Shown in pieces: positions 8,827 through 19,850 of a stretch of DNA of 64,000 nucleotides. Source of the stretch: Platerodrilus igneus (lineage: Eukaryota; Arthropoda; Insecta; Coleoptera; Lycidae); assembly GCA_036346225.1 (NCBI GenBank), contig JARFIW010001105.1:1054001-1118000 (forward strand), read 5' to 3'. The position numbers and the translations under genes are program-made. The stretch's first letter is position 1, and each line of letters starts with the position of its first letter. The notes under the pieces were generated by a model. The model was not told where the DNA came from, ran no database searches, and saw only the letters and a program-made list of their open reading frames with translations.

Positions 8827-10829
8827 TGCCACTTTAGATAGTTTTAAATCTTAAATTTTTGTAGAGAAACGTTGCAATTTTGACCAACATTAGTAAGATT
8901 TGAGTGTTTAAGATAAGAAGGGAAAGATGCTCTATACTACGATGGCATGCGAACATCTTAAGACGTAAATCGACGCGTAAATTATAACGACTATATCACA
9001 TTTGCGATACGTAAATGCTAACTCTTCAGTAATATTTTTCTTAGTTGTATCAGGTATACAAATATGCTGTAGCTGAAAGTCATATCATAACTGGCTTGGA
9101 AATATTTTACTGTATATTTTTAGATTCTTCAATAAAATAGCTACAGCACATGAATTCAATTTTCTGGGAATACTGAGATTTTAATGTTCAGTTTCTTAGA
9201 GGGGCAACGGAAGTTTCCTAAAAATATATTACATATAAACTAACCACAACATATGTATAACTAACCTGAACGATTACTGATATTATACATATGTAAAATA
9301 TTATTTTTGCCAACACATTATCCAGTCTTGCAATTGCTCTATTTTAAATACTGCCAAACCATACATGAAACATCAATTTGAAACTTTATTTAAAATATTG
9401 CTTACTGCATGTCTACCGTTTATAGCATACTACCACAAAATTATAACTGTTATAGCAAGACAAAAATTAGCTATTTTCACACTTCATATGAATAATTTGC
9501 AACTTCAGTTAGGTATTTCTTTCAGCCGCGCATCAAATGAGACGTTCAAATAACCGGGTTCCTCATGCACAAACCGTGACGTAATAGTTTTATGTCTAAG
9601 AGCCACTCGTACCTCCTACCCTTATATCGTACTGGTCTATCTGGGGCAGTTTTATTTAAATATACGGTAAAGATATTGTAATTACGTGGGGTTTTGTATT
9701 TTTGAAGATTTCAAAACAGCAGTGCGGAATTACTTGGGGTTTTATTGATGGTTACAAACTAAATTTATGTTTACCAGAGCATTGCTTGAAATCCATAACA
9801 ATACTCTCTGCAATCATGGTATAAATTGCATAATGTTAATACAAATAGAATAAGTATTTATTTACATACCTACGTAGTTGTGTTAAACGACGACTGCACT
9901 TATGACTGCCTTTCAGATAAAGTTTTTTATTTCCCATTCTGCAAAATCAGGCACACACTAGCGCAACACTTTTCAAGTTTATAAACAAAAAATTTTACAT
10001 AAACAAAATAGACACTTGTGAGAACTTTACCTCAAAACTGGGTGAATACCAATTACATAAGACTTCACTATTTGACTAAATGGGAGAGTCCAACAAAAAT
10101 TTATATAAATTCAAGGTTTTTCTATAATTGCAAGGCGATAAATAATACCCTGATAGTTATAAATAGATTTGCGAGCAACTACGAATATGGTCGAAAATTC
10201 GTATACGAAAGTTTGATCTCGATAGCATAGCATTTATTAAAATCATTTCTGTTTTACAATAGTGTGTGTCAGTGTCACGGAAGTTCTGAATATCCTCACG
10301 ACAGCACATTGCAGATGCATTCTTCTAAAAAATACTAATATTTGATTTATTCTATAAATAAAGCGAATTTAGTGTGCAATTTTGATGAAAATTCATAAAA
10401 GTTATTCACAAATTTGGGAAAGTTACTGGTTTTGTTTAAATCGCTCTATTATCGGCAAAGAAATATTTTTTTGCAATTAAAAAAAACCTTAAATGATTTT
10501 CCCACATAGACAATTATTTTATAAGTAACTTTTACTAAAACCGTTTTTAATTTGGGTGCCTAATAAGAAAGCAATTTGGATCTTTAGAAATTTCAAGATG
10601 GCCGTTACTGTGATGAGCTCTTTTGTCGCGACGAGGAGTAGTTTCTACAATAGCGCAACAAATTTTATTGAAGTCAAGGATGAATTAGAAGACGTGGATA
10701 TTAGAAAATTCTGGCGAATATAAAAAGACAGTTGGAACTCGAAAAATTAATTGGAAATTTCAACCACCTTTGAGCCCACCTTTCTTAGGCGTTTGGGAAT
10801 CACAAATTATATCAGTTAAAGCACATTGG
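8827..10829. other. AT-rich spacer without recognised gene
   Basis: About 2 kb with only short, motif-free reading frames (for example 9365-9553 and 10018-10230). No repeat from elsewhere in the window was recognised. Confidence 0.5.
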
Positions 10830-10957
10830 TGTAAGATTTTACATGTGATTTTCCAATGCTCTACCAGAAGGTACTACATTGGTCAGGAAGCGAGATTTTT
10901 ACCTGAAAAATTTTGAATTTTGCCGAACCTTTGCTGTTTCAAGCAAGGTAGAGATCT
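10830..10957 (-). repeat. tRNA-derived SINE, 3' part
   Basis: On the minus strand this continues the SINE whose head is at 19682-19850; the piggyBac element at TTAA separates the two. It holds the hairpin CCAATGTAGTACC...GGTAGAGCATTGG (10853-10882), very like the terminal hairpin of the SINE-like repeat at 2343 and 39268. The 3' border is not clear. Confidence 0.5.
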
Positions 10958-11139
10958 TTAACACGTTCACTGCTGATGACGCCTTTTGACGTCATCCGCT
11001 TCTTTAGAGTAAGGCGCATGCCGTCTTTCGACGTCATCGATGCATTTATTTATTAAGTATTAGTATTCAGTTAACATTTGCGCGTGGCCTCTTGTTTACG
11101 TATTATATTAGTGTAAAATTACATTAGTTTGATTTTACA

Positions 11140-11412
11140 ATGACTGATAGCCAGGCGGGACCGTCAGATGTAAAAAGGGCGCTGATGCGTAAGAAACCGT
11201 TACAATACAAGATTCCTTTAACATAGAAAGAGTTAGAATATTATCTATATAATTCAGACGATGATTTTGTCGACCCAGATTTTGTAGATTCGAAAGATGA
11301 GTTGAGTGATTCAAATTCTGTTTTGGTGATGCTGCGGAAATAGATGTTTCGGTAGTCGATGATCCTAATCTTGATAATTTAGATAATTCAAATCTAGCTA
11401 CAACAATAAACA
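11140..11412 (+). pseudogene. piggyBac transposase, N-terminal piece
   Basis: Starts M-T-D-S-Q-A-G-P-S and has the acidic N-terminal region typical of piggyBac-type (PGBD) transposases, including Y-N-S-D-D-D-F-V-D-P-D-F. A stop interrupts at 11222 and a frameshift follows near 11325. The BEL/Pao element begins right after the codons for N-I-P. The first ATG after the left end is used. Confidence 0.7.
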
Positions 11413-11417
11413 TCCCT

Positions 11418-12002
11418 ATAAAATAATTGGGAAGTAAATTTTGATAACTAATTAGGAGAGAAAAAGTGGACGGTATTAAATTTAAAGGATATTTTTACAA
11501 GCAACAAATAATGAATGTTTTTAAACAAATCAATTAATCAAAAAGTTTACTATGAGCAGTCACCTGGTTAATGTTGCCACCGTGCAGATGAAAAAACCTT
11601 GGAACAAATACAACTCTGGAGCGGAGCACATTTAACGATAGCGGTTTAGCAAAGCGGTTCACCTAATTAATTCTATGTAGCACGTGTAAACTCGATGCGG
11701 TGTCTTCGACTGACGAAGCGAGACTCTTAACACAGCGGTTCATACACAATAGCGATGCGAGCTGTTTTTAACGACGAGAGGAGACTCTCCTGGCTTCGTG
11801 GATTTTCCAATCGATACTTGTTTGCAGATACGCATCAACACACAGAGCTTTATCACTCACGGCAATGTTTTGGCGCGTGCTTAGTAAACACATGGGGCTT
11901 TTGCATAACAAATTTAAATATACCGCGGCAAATTTAAAATAACCAACAAACTCAATGCATTAATAAAATTTAGTTTTAAATATTTACAATACAAACGGAA
12001 CA
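11418..12002 (-). repeat. BEL/Pao 3' LTR (left copy)
   Basis: 585 bp, matching 15925-16559. Its first bases TATAAAATAATTGGGAAG correspond to TGTAAAATAATTGCAGTG in the other LTR, so the terminal TG has mutated. It lacks an insert of about 50 bp that the other copy carries. Confidence 0.85.
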
Positions 12003-12197
12003 TACCGCCTACCAAAATGCAAGGCATTTTAAACAAAAAATAATTATAAGGCGGGGGGGGGGAGAGGGCGGAATGACCAAGCGAAAAAAAAAAGCGAACA
12101 ATGAAAAAAGGATCTACAAAGAAAAGAAAAAAAGGAGAATTCTTTTTTCTACATTGCGGGCAAAGGGCAGAGCTTTGGCACAGCAATAGAAAAGCGA

Positions 12198-12816
12198 CTA
12201 GCGAAGTCGACGCCCAAACATAAAAAGGGTGTGACTTGAGTTCGACATGGAGGCAGGTTGTCCATGGGCGGTTGTAATGCGACAGGATTGGTCTTTCAGC
12301 ACGTTAGACAGTGACTCAAAATGCGACGGATAGATTGCCTTCCAGAAATAATCCAGAAGTGCTGACTGACGAGAAAATGGACCTTTGAGCACTCGCGTGG
12401 AAGTATTTCAAATGAACGTAGTTAACACACAGATCGGTGAATCGACTTTTGCTAGGTAACAAAGCGGGAAATTTACGGTCAGAGGACAAAGGCGCGTGAG
12501 CCAGGCGACCTCCGGCGCGCAAAATTCCATCACGAATAAAAGGGGACAATTTGCCAAAGCTCTTTTTTAAAGGGGAATCAGAATGAATGGCTTCAAGTTC
12601 GATAGCGAAACAAGATTGATGAATATACACAAGCAAAGGGATCAAAGCATTGTGTAACTCAGAAGATGACAAAGGTCCGGAGTGCCTTTCCAGTAGATGA
12701 CGTAGATTATAACGAAAACGGAGAATCCAAGCAACAACGCGAGTAATAAATGGAAAGGAAGAGTGAGTTTCCAGAATTGATTGAATCCAAGAGGATGTTA
12801 CGAGCGGATAAAACAA
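12198..12816 (-). pseudogene. BEL/Pao pol, integrase N-terminal region
   Basis: Two overlapping frames. The larger (12316-12816) has V-A-W-I-L-R-F, then L-S-P-F-I-R-D-G-I-L-R-A-G-G-R-L and P-A-L-L-P, followed by H-L-K-Y-F-H-A-S-A, the H2C2 zinc region that precedes the BEL integrase core. The frame then shifts to 12198-12392, and the D,D-35-E core is absent. The integrase is a truncated remnant. Confidence 0.75.
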
Positions 12817-13084
12817 TTGAGCATTGTTCAGTGAGAACTTCAGGAGTATCTAAAGGCGGAATATGTGGGCTGTAGTGTTTGAAGGACCCATACAAGGTTG
12901 GTGAAGCCGCCCACCATAGAGAACATTGGCACAAGTCGGTAGGGAGTAAACCACGTGACCCGACATCGGCAGGATTCTCGGTGAAAGGATGTGATGCCAA
13001 GAGGCGCGAGACGTGTTTTCCTGAATGTAAGCAACACGATTGGCGACGAAAGTCTTTCAACGCTGCGGCGGGGAACGAATCCAC
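12707..13084 (-). pseudogene. BEL/Pao pol, RNase H C-terminal region
   Basis: Contains the diagnostic E-N-P-A-D-V-G-S-R-G-L-L-P with L-W-W shortly after, found at the end of RNase H in BEL/Pao pol. It joins the integrase frame at about 12816 with a shift. The other open frames here (12840-13088 minus, 12879-13133 plus) are shadows. Confidence 0.75.
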
Positions 13085-13209
13085 GCAAGTACTACCATGG
13101 AGTCAGACCTACAGTAAATTTTATAAAAAGTAAGGTTCGAATCAAAAGTTTTGAGGACAAAGATTAATAATTTTTATGCCAAAGTGGCGACCAACAATTC
13201 GAGGCGGGG

Positions 13210-13561
13210 TTAAGAGATTGTACGAAGGGGTGCGACTTTAGACTTAGCGCACACTAAGCGAACCTCAACGGCGGAAGGAGTAACAAAGCGAAAATAAACA
13301 ACAGCACAGTAGCCACGTTCGGAAGCGTCAGCAAAGCAGTCCAACTTCGCACGTAGTAAACTGTGGCGGGATAAGCAAGCGGAGTAAAGCGAAATCCGAA
13401 AGAAGCGGTAACTCATGCAAGTATCTCTCCCACAAACGGGTTTCACAACGCAATGATGCGGAATATAATAAGAAAGTCTGAATGAGACCCAATAACAACA
13501 GATTGCATATGTTGAGAATCAAGATATTCACGCATGAACGAAACGTATTGTTCGTAAACAC
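13210..13561 (-). pseudogene. BEL/Pao pol, RT-connection and RNase H remnant
   Basis: Overlapping frames 13210-13446 and 13328-13561 carry pieces such as Y-L-H-E-L-P-L-L-S, K-L-D-C-F-A-D-A-S and R-L-V-C-A-K-S-K-V-A-P, the start of BEL RNase H. What should precede it, the RT palm with Y-x-D-D, is not found between here and the protease, so several hundred bases are deleted. Confidence 0.65.
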
Positions 13562-13585
13562 GAGGTTTCTTAAGTAGACGATTTT

Positions 13586-14480
13586 CTAAAGCGACAAACC
13601 ATTGTAAGGCAAGATCACGACTACCTGGAAAAATGGTTCTTGATCTCTAAACGACAGTGAGACGACATAGCGACCTTGTTCATTGCAAAACGTATCGACA
13701 AAATGTATTTCAACAAGAGTTTCTTCAGCCGTGAAAGGTTGAGCGGCGGGGACAGCTTCGATTTCCAAGAATTTAGCGACAAGATCTTCCAATGGGGAAG
13801 TAGGATCTGTCATGCAAAACAAGCTAGTTATTTCAGAAGCGGGCGAGGAACGTATGTTTCTTATTAAAACATATCTGAAGATAGTATTAATAGTAACAAG
13901 TTGATCGCTATCACCCTGGATGCGACCATCTAATAACACTTGGGGAAAATATCCGCGCCAAGTAAGAAATTATTGGGTCCAAATTGAGCAAAGAGTGGAT
14001 CAGCTACCTCGAGATTAGCCAAATGATTGAAATATTGTAAAGAAATATTAGAAGTAGGTAAATTTTCACAAATTTTGGAAAGTACTACAGCTTGAAAATT
14101 AATAATCGGTGAAGAAACATCTATTGGTTTGAGCGAAATGGTGACAGTGCCATGCTGAGCAGCAGAGCGCATGGAACCTAAACCACTAAGAGTAAGCGAC
14201 TGTGGAGTAGTACGAAAACCTAAACGTTTCACACTACTTTACGAAATAAAAGAAGTCATGCTTCCTGAATCGAGTAAACCGCAAAATTGCTGGAAAGAAC
14301 CAGAGCAATCGGCAATTGCTACTTGAACGGTGGCAAGTAAAATAACAGAAAGTTTAGCTAAAGAATGAAATAAAACGACATTCGAAGTTGACGGACCACT
14401 ACAGCTAAACGAAGTCAATGATTCCTCAGAGACACGAGGTGCGGAAGGTTTGTAGCGGTTTTGAATAGCGGGAATAGTGC
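13586..14480 (-). pseudogene. BEL/Pao pol, protease and linker
   Basis: Near 14250-14290 the minus strand reads F-C-G-L-L-D-S-G-S-M-T-S-F, an aspartic protease active site of the DUF1758 type. Then 13930-14232 continues as protease and linker to L-L-G-A-D-I-F, and 13586-13939 follows with D-Q-L-V-T-I-N-T-I-F-R-Y-V-L-I, P-L-E-D-L-V-A-K-F-L-E-I-E, the usual lead-in to BEL RT. A stop near 14236 and a frame change at 13930 break it. Confidence 0.7.
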
Positions 14481-14491
14481 GAGGGGATACC

Positions 14492-15694
14492 TTAAAGGTG
14501 GCAGTGGTTACTAGCAGCGAAAGCGGGTTTAGACGAAACGCGATCGAAGTGCAATAACGAATGATGACGTTGATTGCATTGGCGGCATGAAAAAGTAGAC
14601 TTACATTTATTTAAAATGTTGTAGCGTTCTTGCGATGAAAGTTTAACAAAATCATTACAGCGATAAATATAGTGATTTTGTTTGCAAAGCGGACATTTAT
14701 TAACATTAGGTTTTGTCTTAATTAACATGGAAACACCGGAGCGAGGTTTAGACGAGTTGCTAAAATTAATAACTTTGTTCAAATCAGTTTTATGATTTAG
14801 CGACAAATTCGATAAGGATTTACACGTATTTTCCAGATAAGCAGTTAACTTTTTATAAGATGAGATAGCGGTCGGATCTTGCTGCATTTCAAAACTACGA
14901 GCAGTGTGTACATCCAAGCGGTTTAATATCATTTGTAAAAGAATGAAATCCCATTGCTCTACAGGCAGATCGAATTTTTTAAGCGCTTGTAAATTATCGA
15001 CAAAGGTATCAACTAATTTTTGCAAACCGACGAGGTTATCGAAGTAATTTAGGAAATTTATCAATATTGTTCCATAGAGCAGAGGTAATGTGACGAATAT
15101 TACGATATTTTTCACGGATTTTGTATATGCAAGAGCGTAATTGGCTTCGATGAGGTCAAAGTTTTTAATAGTTAGGAGTGCGGAACTTTTTAGCGCTGAT
15201 TGAAGATACGACAATTTATCTACGTCCGACAAATCGTTATTAAGGCGAACTAAACTATTAAAACGATCGACAAAGTTTTCAAACAGAGAACTTTCCCCAT
15301 CAAATGTAGGCAGCATCAGCGGTGGTAATAATACTTTTGACCTTAAGTTATCTAGCGGCGGCGGGGACACCTCAGCCTGAGGTGAAGATTGGCTGGTAAA
15401 CAGCTTGAAGTATAGCGCTTTTATTTTAAAATAGTTGTTGTCAAAACGTTTTCGTATAACGTCTTTCAATTCGAATTTTTCATCCGCGCCACCGGCGGAA
15501 GAAACTGCACCCACAATCCAATTGTGATGTGTGAAGAAATTTCCCTTAACGATTTCCAACGATTCATATTAAGCGCGAAATAAATATAAAAAAGGGGGTT
15601 CGACTGTAGATTTTTGAGCAGTCTCAAACATTTCTTCTCGCGAATTAATTGCAATGTTACGTAAGAAACAATTACGCTTTAGCTTTTCCGCCAT
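14492..15694 (-). pseudogene. BEL/Pao gag
   Basis: The probable start is the ATG at 15694 (M-A-E-K-L-K-R-N), followed by one frameshift near 15560 into the long frame 15559-14492. The middle (P-T-F-D-G-E-S-S-L-F-E-N-F, L-S-Y-L-Q-S-A-L-K) is the DUF1759 capsid-like gag. The C-terminus has two zinc motifs: C-P-L-C...H-Y-I-Y-R-C with F-V-K-L-S-S-Q-E-R, and C-R-Q-C-x5-H-S-L-L-H, typical of Pao-type gag. Confidence 0.8.
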
Positions 15695-15924
15695 AGTTAA
15701 ATATAAATACAAAACAAACGCAGAGGAGATAAGAACGAAAACTTGACGATTTATAATACCTTAGCGGCGATTAACAAACGTAAACCTATTGCACGGCAGA
15801 TAAGAAAATACTCGTAAACTCAACGATACAAATTATGCTAATTGGCTGTCAAAGCTTTGATGAGCGGTATAATAAAACATCTGAGCTTGTTGATTACTCA
15901 AATCCGGCGAGAAGTCAACCAAAA

Positions 15925-16559
15925 TGTAAAATAATTGCAGTGTAAATTTCGATAACTAATTAGGAGAGAAAAAGTGGACTGTATTAAATTTAAAGGATAT
16001 TTTTACAAGCAACAAATAATGAATGTTTTTAAACAAATCAATTATTCAAAAAGTTTATTATGAGCACTCACCTGGTTAATGTTGCGACCGTGCAGATGAA
16101 AAAACGTTGGAACAAATACAACTCTGGAGCGGAGCACATTTAACGATAGCGGTTTAGCAAAGCGGTTCTTAAATGTAATAATTATTATAAATAACGGCGG
16201 CGGGTAACAAAGCGGTTCACCTAATTAATTCTATGTAGCACGTGTAAACTCAATGCGGTGTCTTCGACTGACGAAGCGAGACTCTTAACACAGCGGTTCA
16301 TACACAATAGCGATGCGAGCTGTTTTTAATGACGAGAAGAGACTCTCTTGGCTTCGTGGATTTTCCAATCGATACTTGTTTGCAGATGCACCATCACACA
16401 GAGCTTTATCACTTGCGGCAATGTTTTAACGCGTGCTTAGTAAACACATGGGGTTTTTACAATAACTAATTTAAATATACCGCGGCGAATTTAAAATAAC
16501 CAACAAACTCAATGCATTAATAAAATTTAGTTTTAAATATTTACAATACAAACTGAACA
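15925..16559 (-). repeat. BEL/Pao 5' LTR (right copy)
   Basis: 635 bp, TGTAAAATAATTGCAG to GAACA. It has an extra 50 bp with AAATAACGGCGGCGGGTAAC relative to the left LTR, next to a repeat of AAAGCGGTT, so the difference is a local duplication or deletion. Just outside it on the plus strand, TCAAATCCGGCGAG...CAACCA looks like a tRNA 3' end with CCA, the mirror of a primer binding site. Confidence 0.85.
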
Positions 16560-16564
16560 ATCCC

Positions 16565-17215
16565 AGTACCACAAACTCTGCCTGCCCGTCAGGTACCTGT
16601 TGATGTAGTATGGAGCGCAGCGGAATATGCTCCTAAAGATTTTCCATTTACCAAGCAGAGAGCTGTTAGTTCAGCCTAACGGTAAGTTTATATTTTCTTA
16701 ATATTATATTTATCTACTATGGATGGCGTTTCAGGTAATGCACCAAAAGACTATTTTGATTTACTGTTTGATGACAATTTACTACAGTTGATAGTTGAAG
16801 AAACAAATAGGTACGCGGAAGAAATTTTTCTTTCAAACACCACCAAAAAAAAATCCCAGATAACACCCTAGACTGAATTAACAAAGGACGATTTAAAAAT
16901 ATTTATTGGAATTGTGTTCCATATGGGCACTATTAGATTAAATAGACTCCAGGATTATTAAAAAAACATTGGCTATTCAACCTATTTGCTTTTTCCAAAT
17001 ACATGAGTAGGGACCGTTTCATGTTAATTTTAAAATGTCTTCATTTTAGCAGAAATCCTTTACCTAATGAACTGCAACCAACAGATCGGTTATTCAAAAT
17101 TAGACCGATAATTGATTATTTTAATTCTAGAATGAAGGCAATTTATTATCCAGATAAAAATTTCTCTTTAGACGAGTCAATGGTATTGTGGCGTGACCGA
17201 TTGGTTTTTAGGCAA
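16565..17215 (+). pseudogene. piggyBac transposase, central piece
   Basis: Resumes directly after the BEL/Pao duplication. It has F-D-L-L-F-D-D-N-L-L, Q-L-I-V-E-E-T-N-R-Y, then from 17003 M-S-R-D-R-F, I-L-K-C-L-H-F, and L-D-E-S-M-V-L-W-R (the D of the first catalytic region) to F-R-Q-Y, where the mariner cuts in. Stops at 16869 and near 16960 show decay. This is the DDE_Tnp_1_7 domain. Confidence 0.8.
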
Positions 17216-18502
17216 TACACATCACTCAATAAGTCCGTAGGATAACTAAGAAAAACACATTTTTTTGGCGAAATTCGATTTTATTCATCAACATACATTC
17301 CTTCAAGAGTGATACAATCAGTCCAACGCCGTTCTAGCATTTCGATACCTTTTTTGTAAAACAATTCGTCTTTGGCCTCAAAATAAGCTTCAGTTTCAGC
17401 GATCACCTCTTCATCCGAGCCAAATTTTTTCCGGCGAGCATTTTTTCAGGTCTGCGAACAGGTAGTAGTCGCTGGGGCCAAATCTGGAGAATACGGTGGG
17501 TGCGGAAGCAATTCGAAGCCCAATTGGTGCAATTTGGCCATCGTTGCGATCGACTTGTGACACGGTGCATTGTCTTGGGAAAGAGAATTTTTTCTTCTTC
17601 ATGTGTGGCAGTTTTTGGCAATTTCTTCCTTCAAACGCACTAATAATGCCATGTAGTATTCGCTGTTGATTCTTCTTCCTTTCTCAAGATAGTCGATGTA
17701 CAAAATTCCGTGCGCATCCCAAAATACAGACGCCAAAACCTTACCATCCGACTTTTGCGATTTTGGTCGCTTTGGACGTGGTTCTCCGGCTGCAGTCCAC
17801 TCAGCTGACTGCCGATTAGACTCTGGAGTGTGGTGGTGGATCCATGTTTCATCCATTGTCACATACCGACGCAAAAGTCCTTTTATTCCGGTTGAACAGC
17901 TCCAAACAGCTCTCAGAATCATCGACACGTTGTTGTTTTGGTCCACTGTGAGCAAACGCGGCACCCACTTTGAGAACAGCTTTCTCATGGACAAATGTTC
18001 ATGTAAAATAGTGTGCACACTGCCTTCTGATATCTTCAAGGTGTCAGCTATCTCACGCAATTTCACTTTTCTGTTTTCCAAAACGATTCGGTGGACTTTT
18101 TTGATGTTTTCCGGTGTAACCACCTCAATTGGCCTTCCAGAGCGTTCAGCATCGTCAGTGTCTGTACGGCCACGTTTAAAATCAGCAAACCACTTCTCCA
18201 CCGTTTGTCTCGATGGAGCAGAGCCCGGATAACACTTATCAAGCCATGCTTTGGCTGCGATGGTATTTTTACTCATCAAAAAGCAATGATAAATCAACAC
18301 GCGAAATTGCTTGGAATTCATTTTTTTGAAAAACTCAAAAGTATCGTCACTTGAACCTCTGTAACTTGTAAACTAATCGTCGGATTGTCATGAAATTTTG
18401 ACAGATATCTTTTTAAGGTTAGTACTTCCTACAAATCATATGGATTATTACATAGCAACGCCATCTATGTATCATCCTACGGACTTATTGAGTGATGTAG
18501 TA
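17216..18502 (-). mobile_element. mariner-type DNA transposon
   Basis: 1283-bp element (17218-18500) with terminal inverted repeats ACATCACTCAATAAGTCCGT...AGGAT at both ends and TA at 17216-17217 and 18501-18502. It sits in the piggyBac frame between F-R-Q-Y and the following I/K codons; with one TA the host frame reads through. Size and TA duplication are as in other mariners. Confidence 0.9.
17275..18321 (-). pseudogene. mariner transposase
   Basis: Starts M-N-S-K-Q-F-R-V-L-I-Y-H-C-F-L-M. The helix-turn-helix region follows (W-F-A-D-F-K-R-G-R-T, A-E-R-S-G-R-P), then the W-V-P-R-L-L-T linker motif and the first catalytic site in V-T-M-D-E-T-W-I-H-H. The frame is clean to residue 240 and then shifts; S-D-Y-Y-L-F-A-D-L-K-K comes in another frame near 17440. 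The second catalytic aspartate region is damaged. It resembles the mellifera/irritans-type mariners; the subfamily is uncertain. Confidence 0.85.
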
Positions 18503-19366
18503 CATAAAAAACAAAAGGCACAAGTATGGTGTGTAATTGTATTTGCTAACAGAACCAGATGGGACAATCTTAAAATTTGCATTGCATACTGGAACCCTAG
18601 ACGATTATGGTGGCAAAGGTCATGCTAGCTATATAGCACTACATTTGATAGAAGAAAAATTAGATGTGGGACATTCCATATATCTAGACAATTACTACAA
18701 TAGTTATGAACTTGCCTCAAAGTTGTTATCTAGAAAGACTATTGCGCTGGCACTCTTAGAGTTGACAGAAAACAAAATCCTCTCGAAGTAAGAAATGCTA
18801 AACTAAAGAAAGGAGAGACAATTACGCGTTATTCCAACGGTGTCATGATTGCTAAGTGGAGAGATAATAGAGAAGTATATTATGTATCTACTGAGTTTGG
18901 AAATAATCTCAGAAAATATTACAACAAAAGACAAACAAGAAAAAGTAAAGCCAGAAGCTATTTGCCAATATAATAATTTTATGGGAGGATTAGATAGAAA
19001 AGATCAAATGATGTCGTACTATCCATTTGAGAGAAAGTCATTATGATGGTACAAAAAAATTGGGATCCATATTATTAATATGCTTCTAATGAATTATTTT
19101 TTTTTTGTACAAGAAATACGAACAATCAAAAATTTTCTCTGTATAACTACAGATTGCAAATTCTAGAATATCTTCTTTCGGAAAATGAACACCATAACCT
19201 TGGCCAAAACCAACGACCCACAAATCATATTTCTACTAAAAATCTACAAACAGGAGAAAAGAAGAAACACGCACATAGAAGGTGCACTTGGTGCTACAAA
19301 AATAAAGTGCGCAAAGAAACTGTGTACTACTGTCCAATCTGCCCTGGAAACTCAACCCTTGTTTAG
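18503..19366 (+). pseudogene. piggyBac transposase, C-terminal piece
   Basis: Three frames cover it. One has L-T-E-P-D-G-T-I-L and Y-L-D-N-Y-Y-N-S-Y (second catalytic D). The next has Y-N-N-F-M-G-G-L-D-R-K-D-Q-M (third catalytic D). The last has R-C-T-W-C-Y-K-N-K-V-R-K-E-T-V-Y-Y-C-P-I-C-P, the Cys-rich end. All catalytic aspartates are still present despite shifts near 18530, 18790 and 19050. Confidence 0.8.
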
Positions 19367-19681
19367 AGTCTTGCTTTCCTACATATCATAAAAAATTGTA
19401 ATTTTTTAATAATATTTGTGTTATATAATAAGTGAACAATGTATCTACACTACTAATTTGCAAGACGTCCTTCGACGTTATCCGCCTTCCGCAGATAATT
19501 TTTGTGTAGGAGGCTAACGTCAAAAGACGTCATTTATATATATGCTTATATACCAAGTTTTTATTTCATATTTTTGAAAATAAATGTTTTTTTCCCCTTT
19601 TCTTAAATAAATTTGTATTATTTATCAACCTATCAGCCTCTAAAGGTGCTAAACCGTATTGATTAGCATTAAAAGTGTTAA

Positions 19682-19850
19682 CGTGCGTGACAACACTCGC
19701 ATACGGGACCTCCATTTTACCTCTCATCCGAACGAGGGTGTATTTTTGTGAAAAATGTTCGCCTAACATTTTTCAAGCGGACCGTGTCGGGATTCGAACC
19801 TGGGACTTTGAGCGTAGTAGTCATACACATACCAACTACGCCACGGAGCC
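19682..19850 (-). repeat. tRNA-derived SINE, promoter half
   Basis: On the minus strand the sequence from 19850 starts GGCTCCG and has an A box TGGCGTAGTTGG (19843-19832) and a B box GGTTCGAATCC (19800-19790), the internal RNA polymerase III promoter. The acceptor and anticodon stems pair poorly, so this is a SINE head rather than a working tRNA. The body ends at the TTAA where piggyBac inserted and appears to continue at 10957 and leftward. Confidence 0.7.

Larger units (their letters stand above)
11413..16564 (-). mobile_element. BEL/Pao LTR retrotransposon, internally deleted
   Basis: Two LTRs (11418-12002 and 15925-16559) flank gag and pol remnants on the minus strand. The 5-bp duplication ATCCC (11413-11417 and 16560-16564) matches the BEL/Pao rule and lies in the piggyBac reading frame. 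The gag (DUF1759-like), an L-L-D-S-G protease and the N-P-A-D-V-G-S-R-G-L plus L-W-W block are BEL/Pao signatures. The core of RT with its Y-x-D-D box and the catalytic core of integrase are missing, so the copy cannot move by itself. Confidence 0.85.
10958..19681 (+). mobile_element. piggyBac-type DNA transposon, with nested insertions
   Basis: Flanked by TTAA at 10958-10961 and 19678-19681, the piggyBac target. The ends CACGTTCACTGCTGATGA and CACTTTTAATGCTAATCA (right end, reverse strand) agree at 13 of 18 bases. Subterminal inverted repeats are stronger: ATGACGCCTTTTGACGTCATCC near 10977 against AATGACGTCTTTTGACGTTAGC (reverse of about 19509-19534). The transposase is in three pieces, interrupted by a BEL/Pao element and a mariner, and also carries stops. 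Without insertions it would be roughly 2.3 kb, normal for the family. Confidence 0.85.

Noticed and set aside
11429..11433. A BEL/Pao LTR border at the AGTAAATTTT word with TGGGA flank.
   Set aside because: The homology of the two LTRs extends 16 bases further left, and that border gives a perfect 5-bp ATCCC duplication.
12879..13133. Plus-strand frames opposite the BEL/Pao pol (also 13676-13867).
   Set aside because: Antisense to recognised pol motifs; no motif of their own.
17696..18354. Plus-strand frames of 178 and 87 codons.
   Set aside because: Antisense of the mariner transposase.
19790..19850. A functional tRNA gene.
   Set aside because: A and B boxes are good but the acceptor and anticodon stems do not pair, and the body continues as a repeat.
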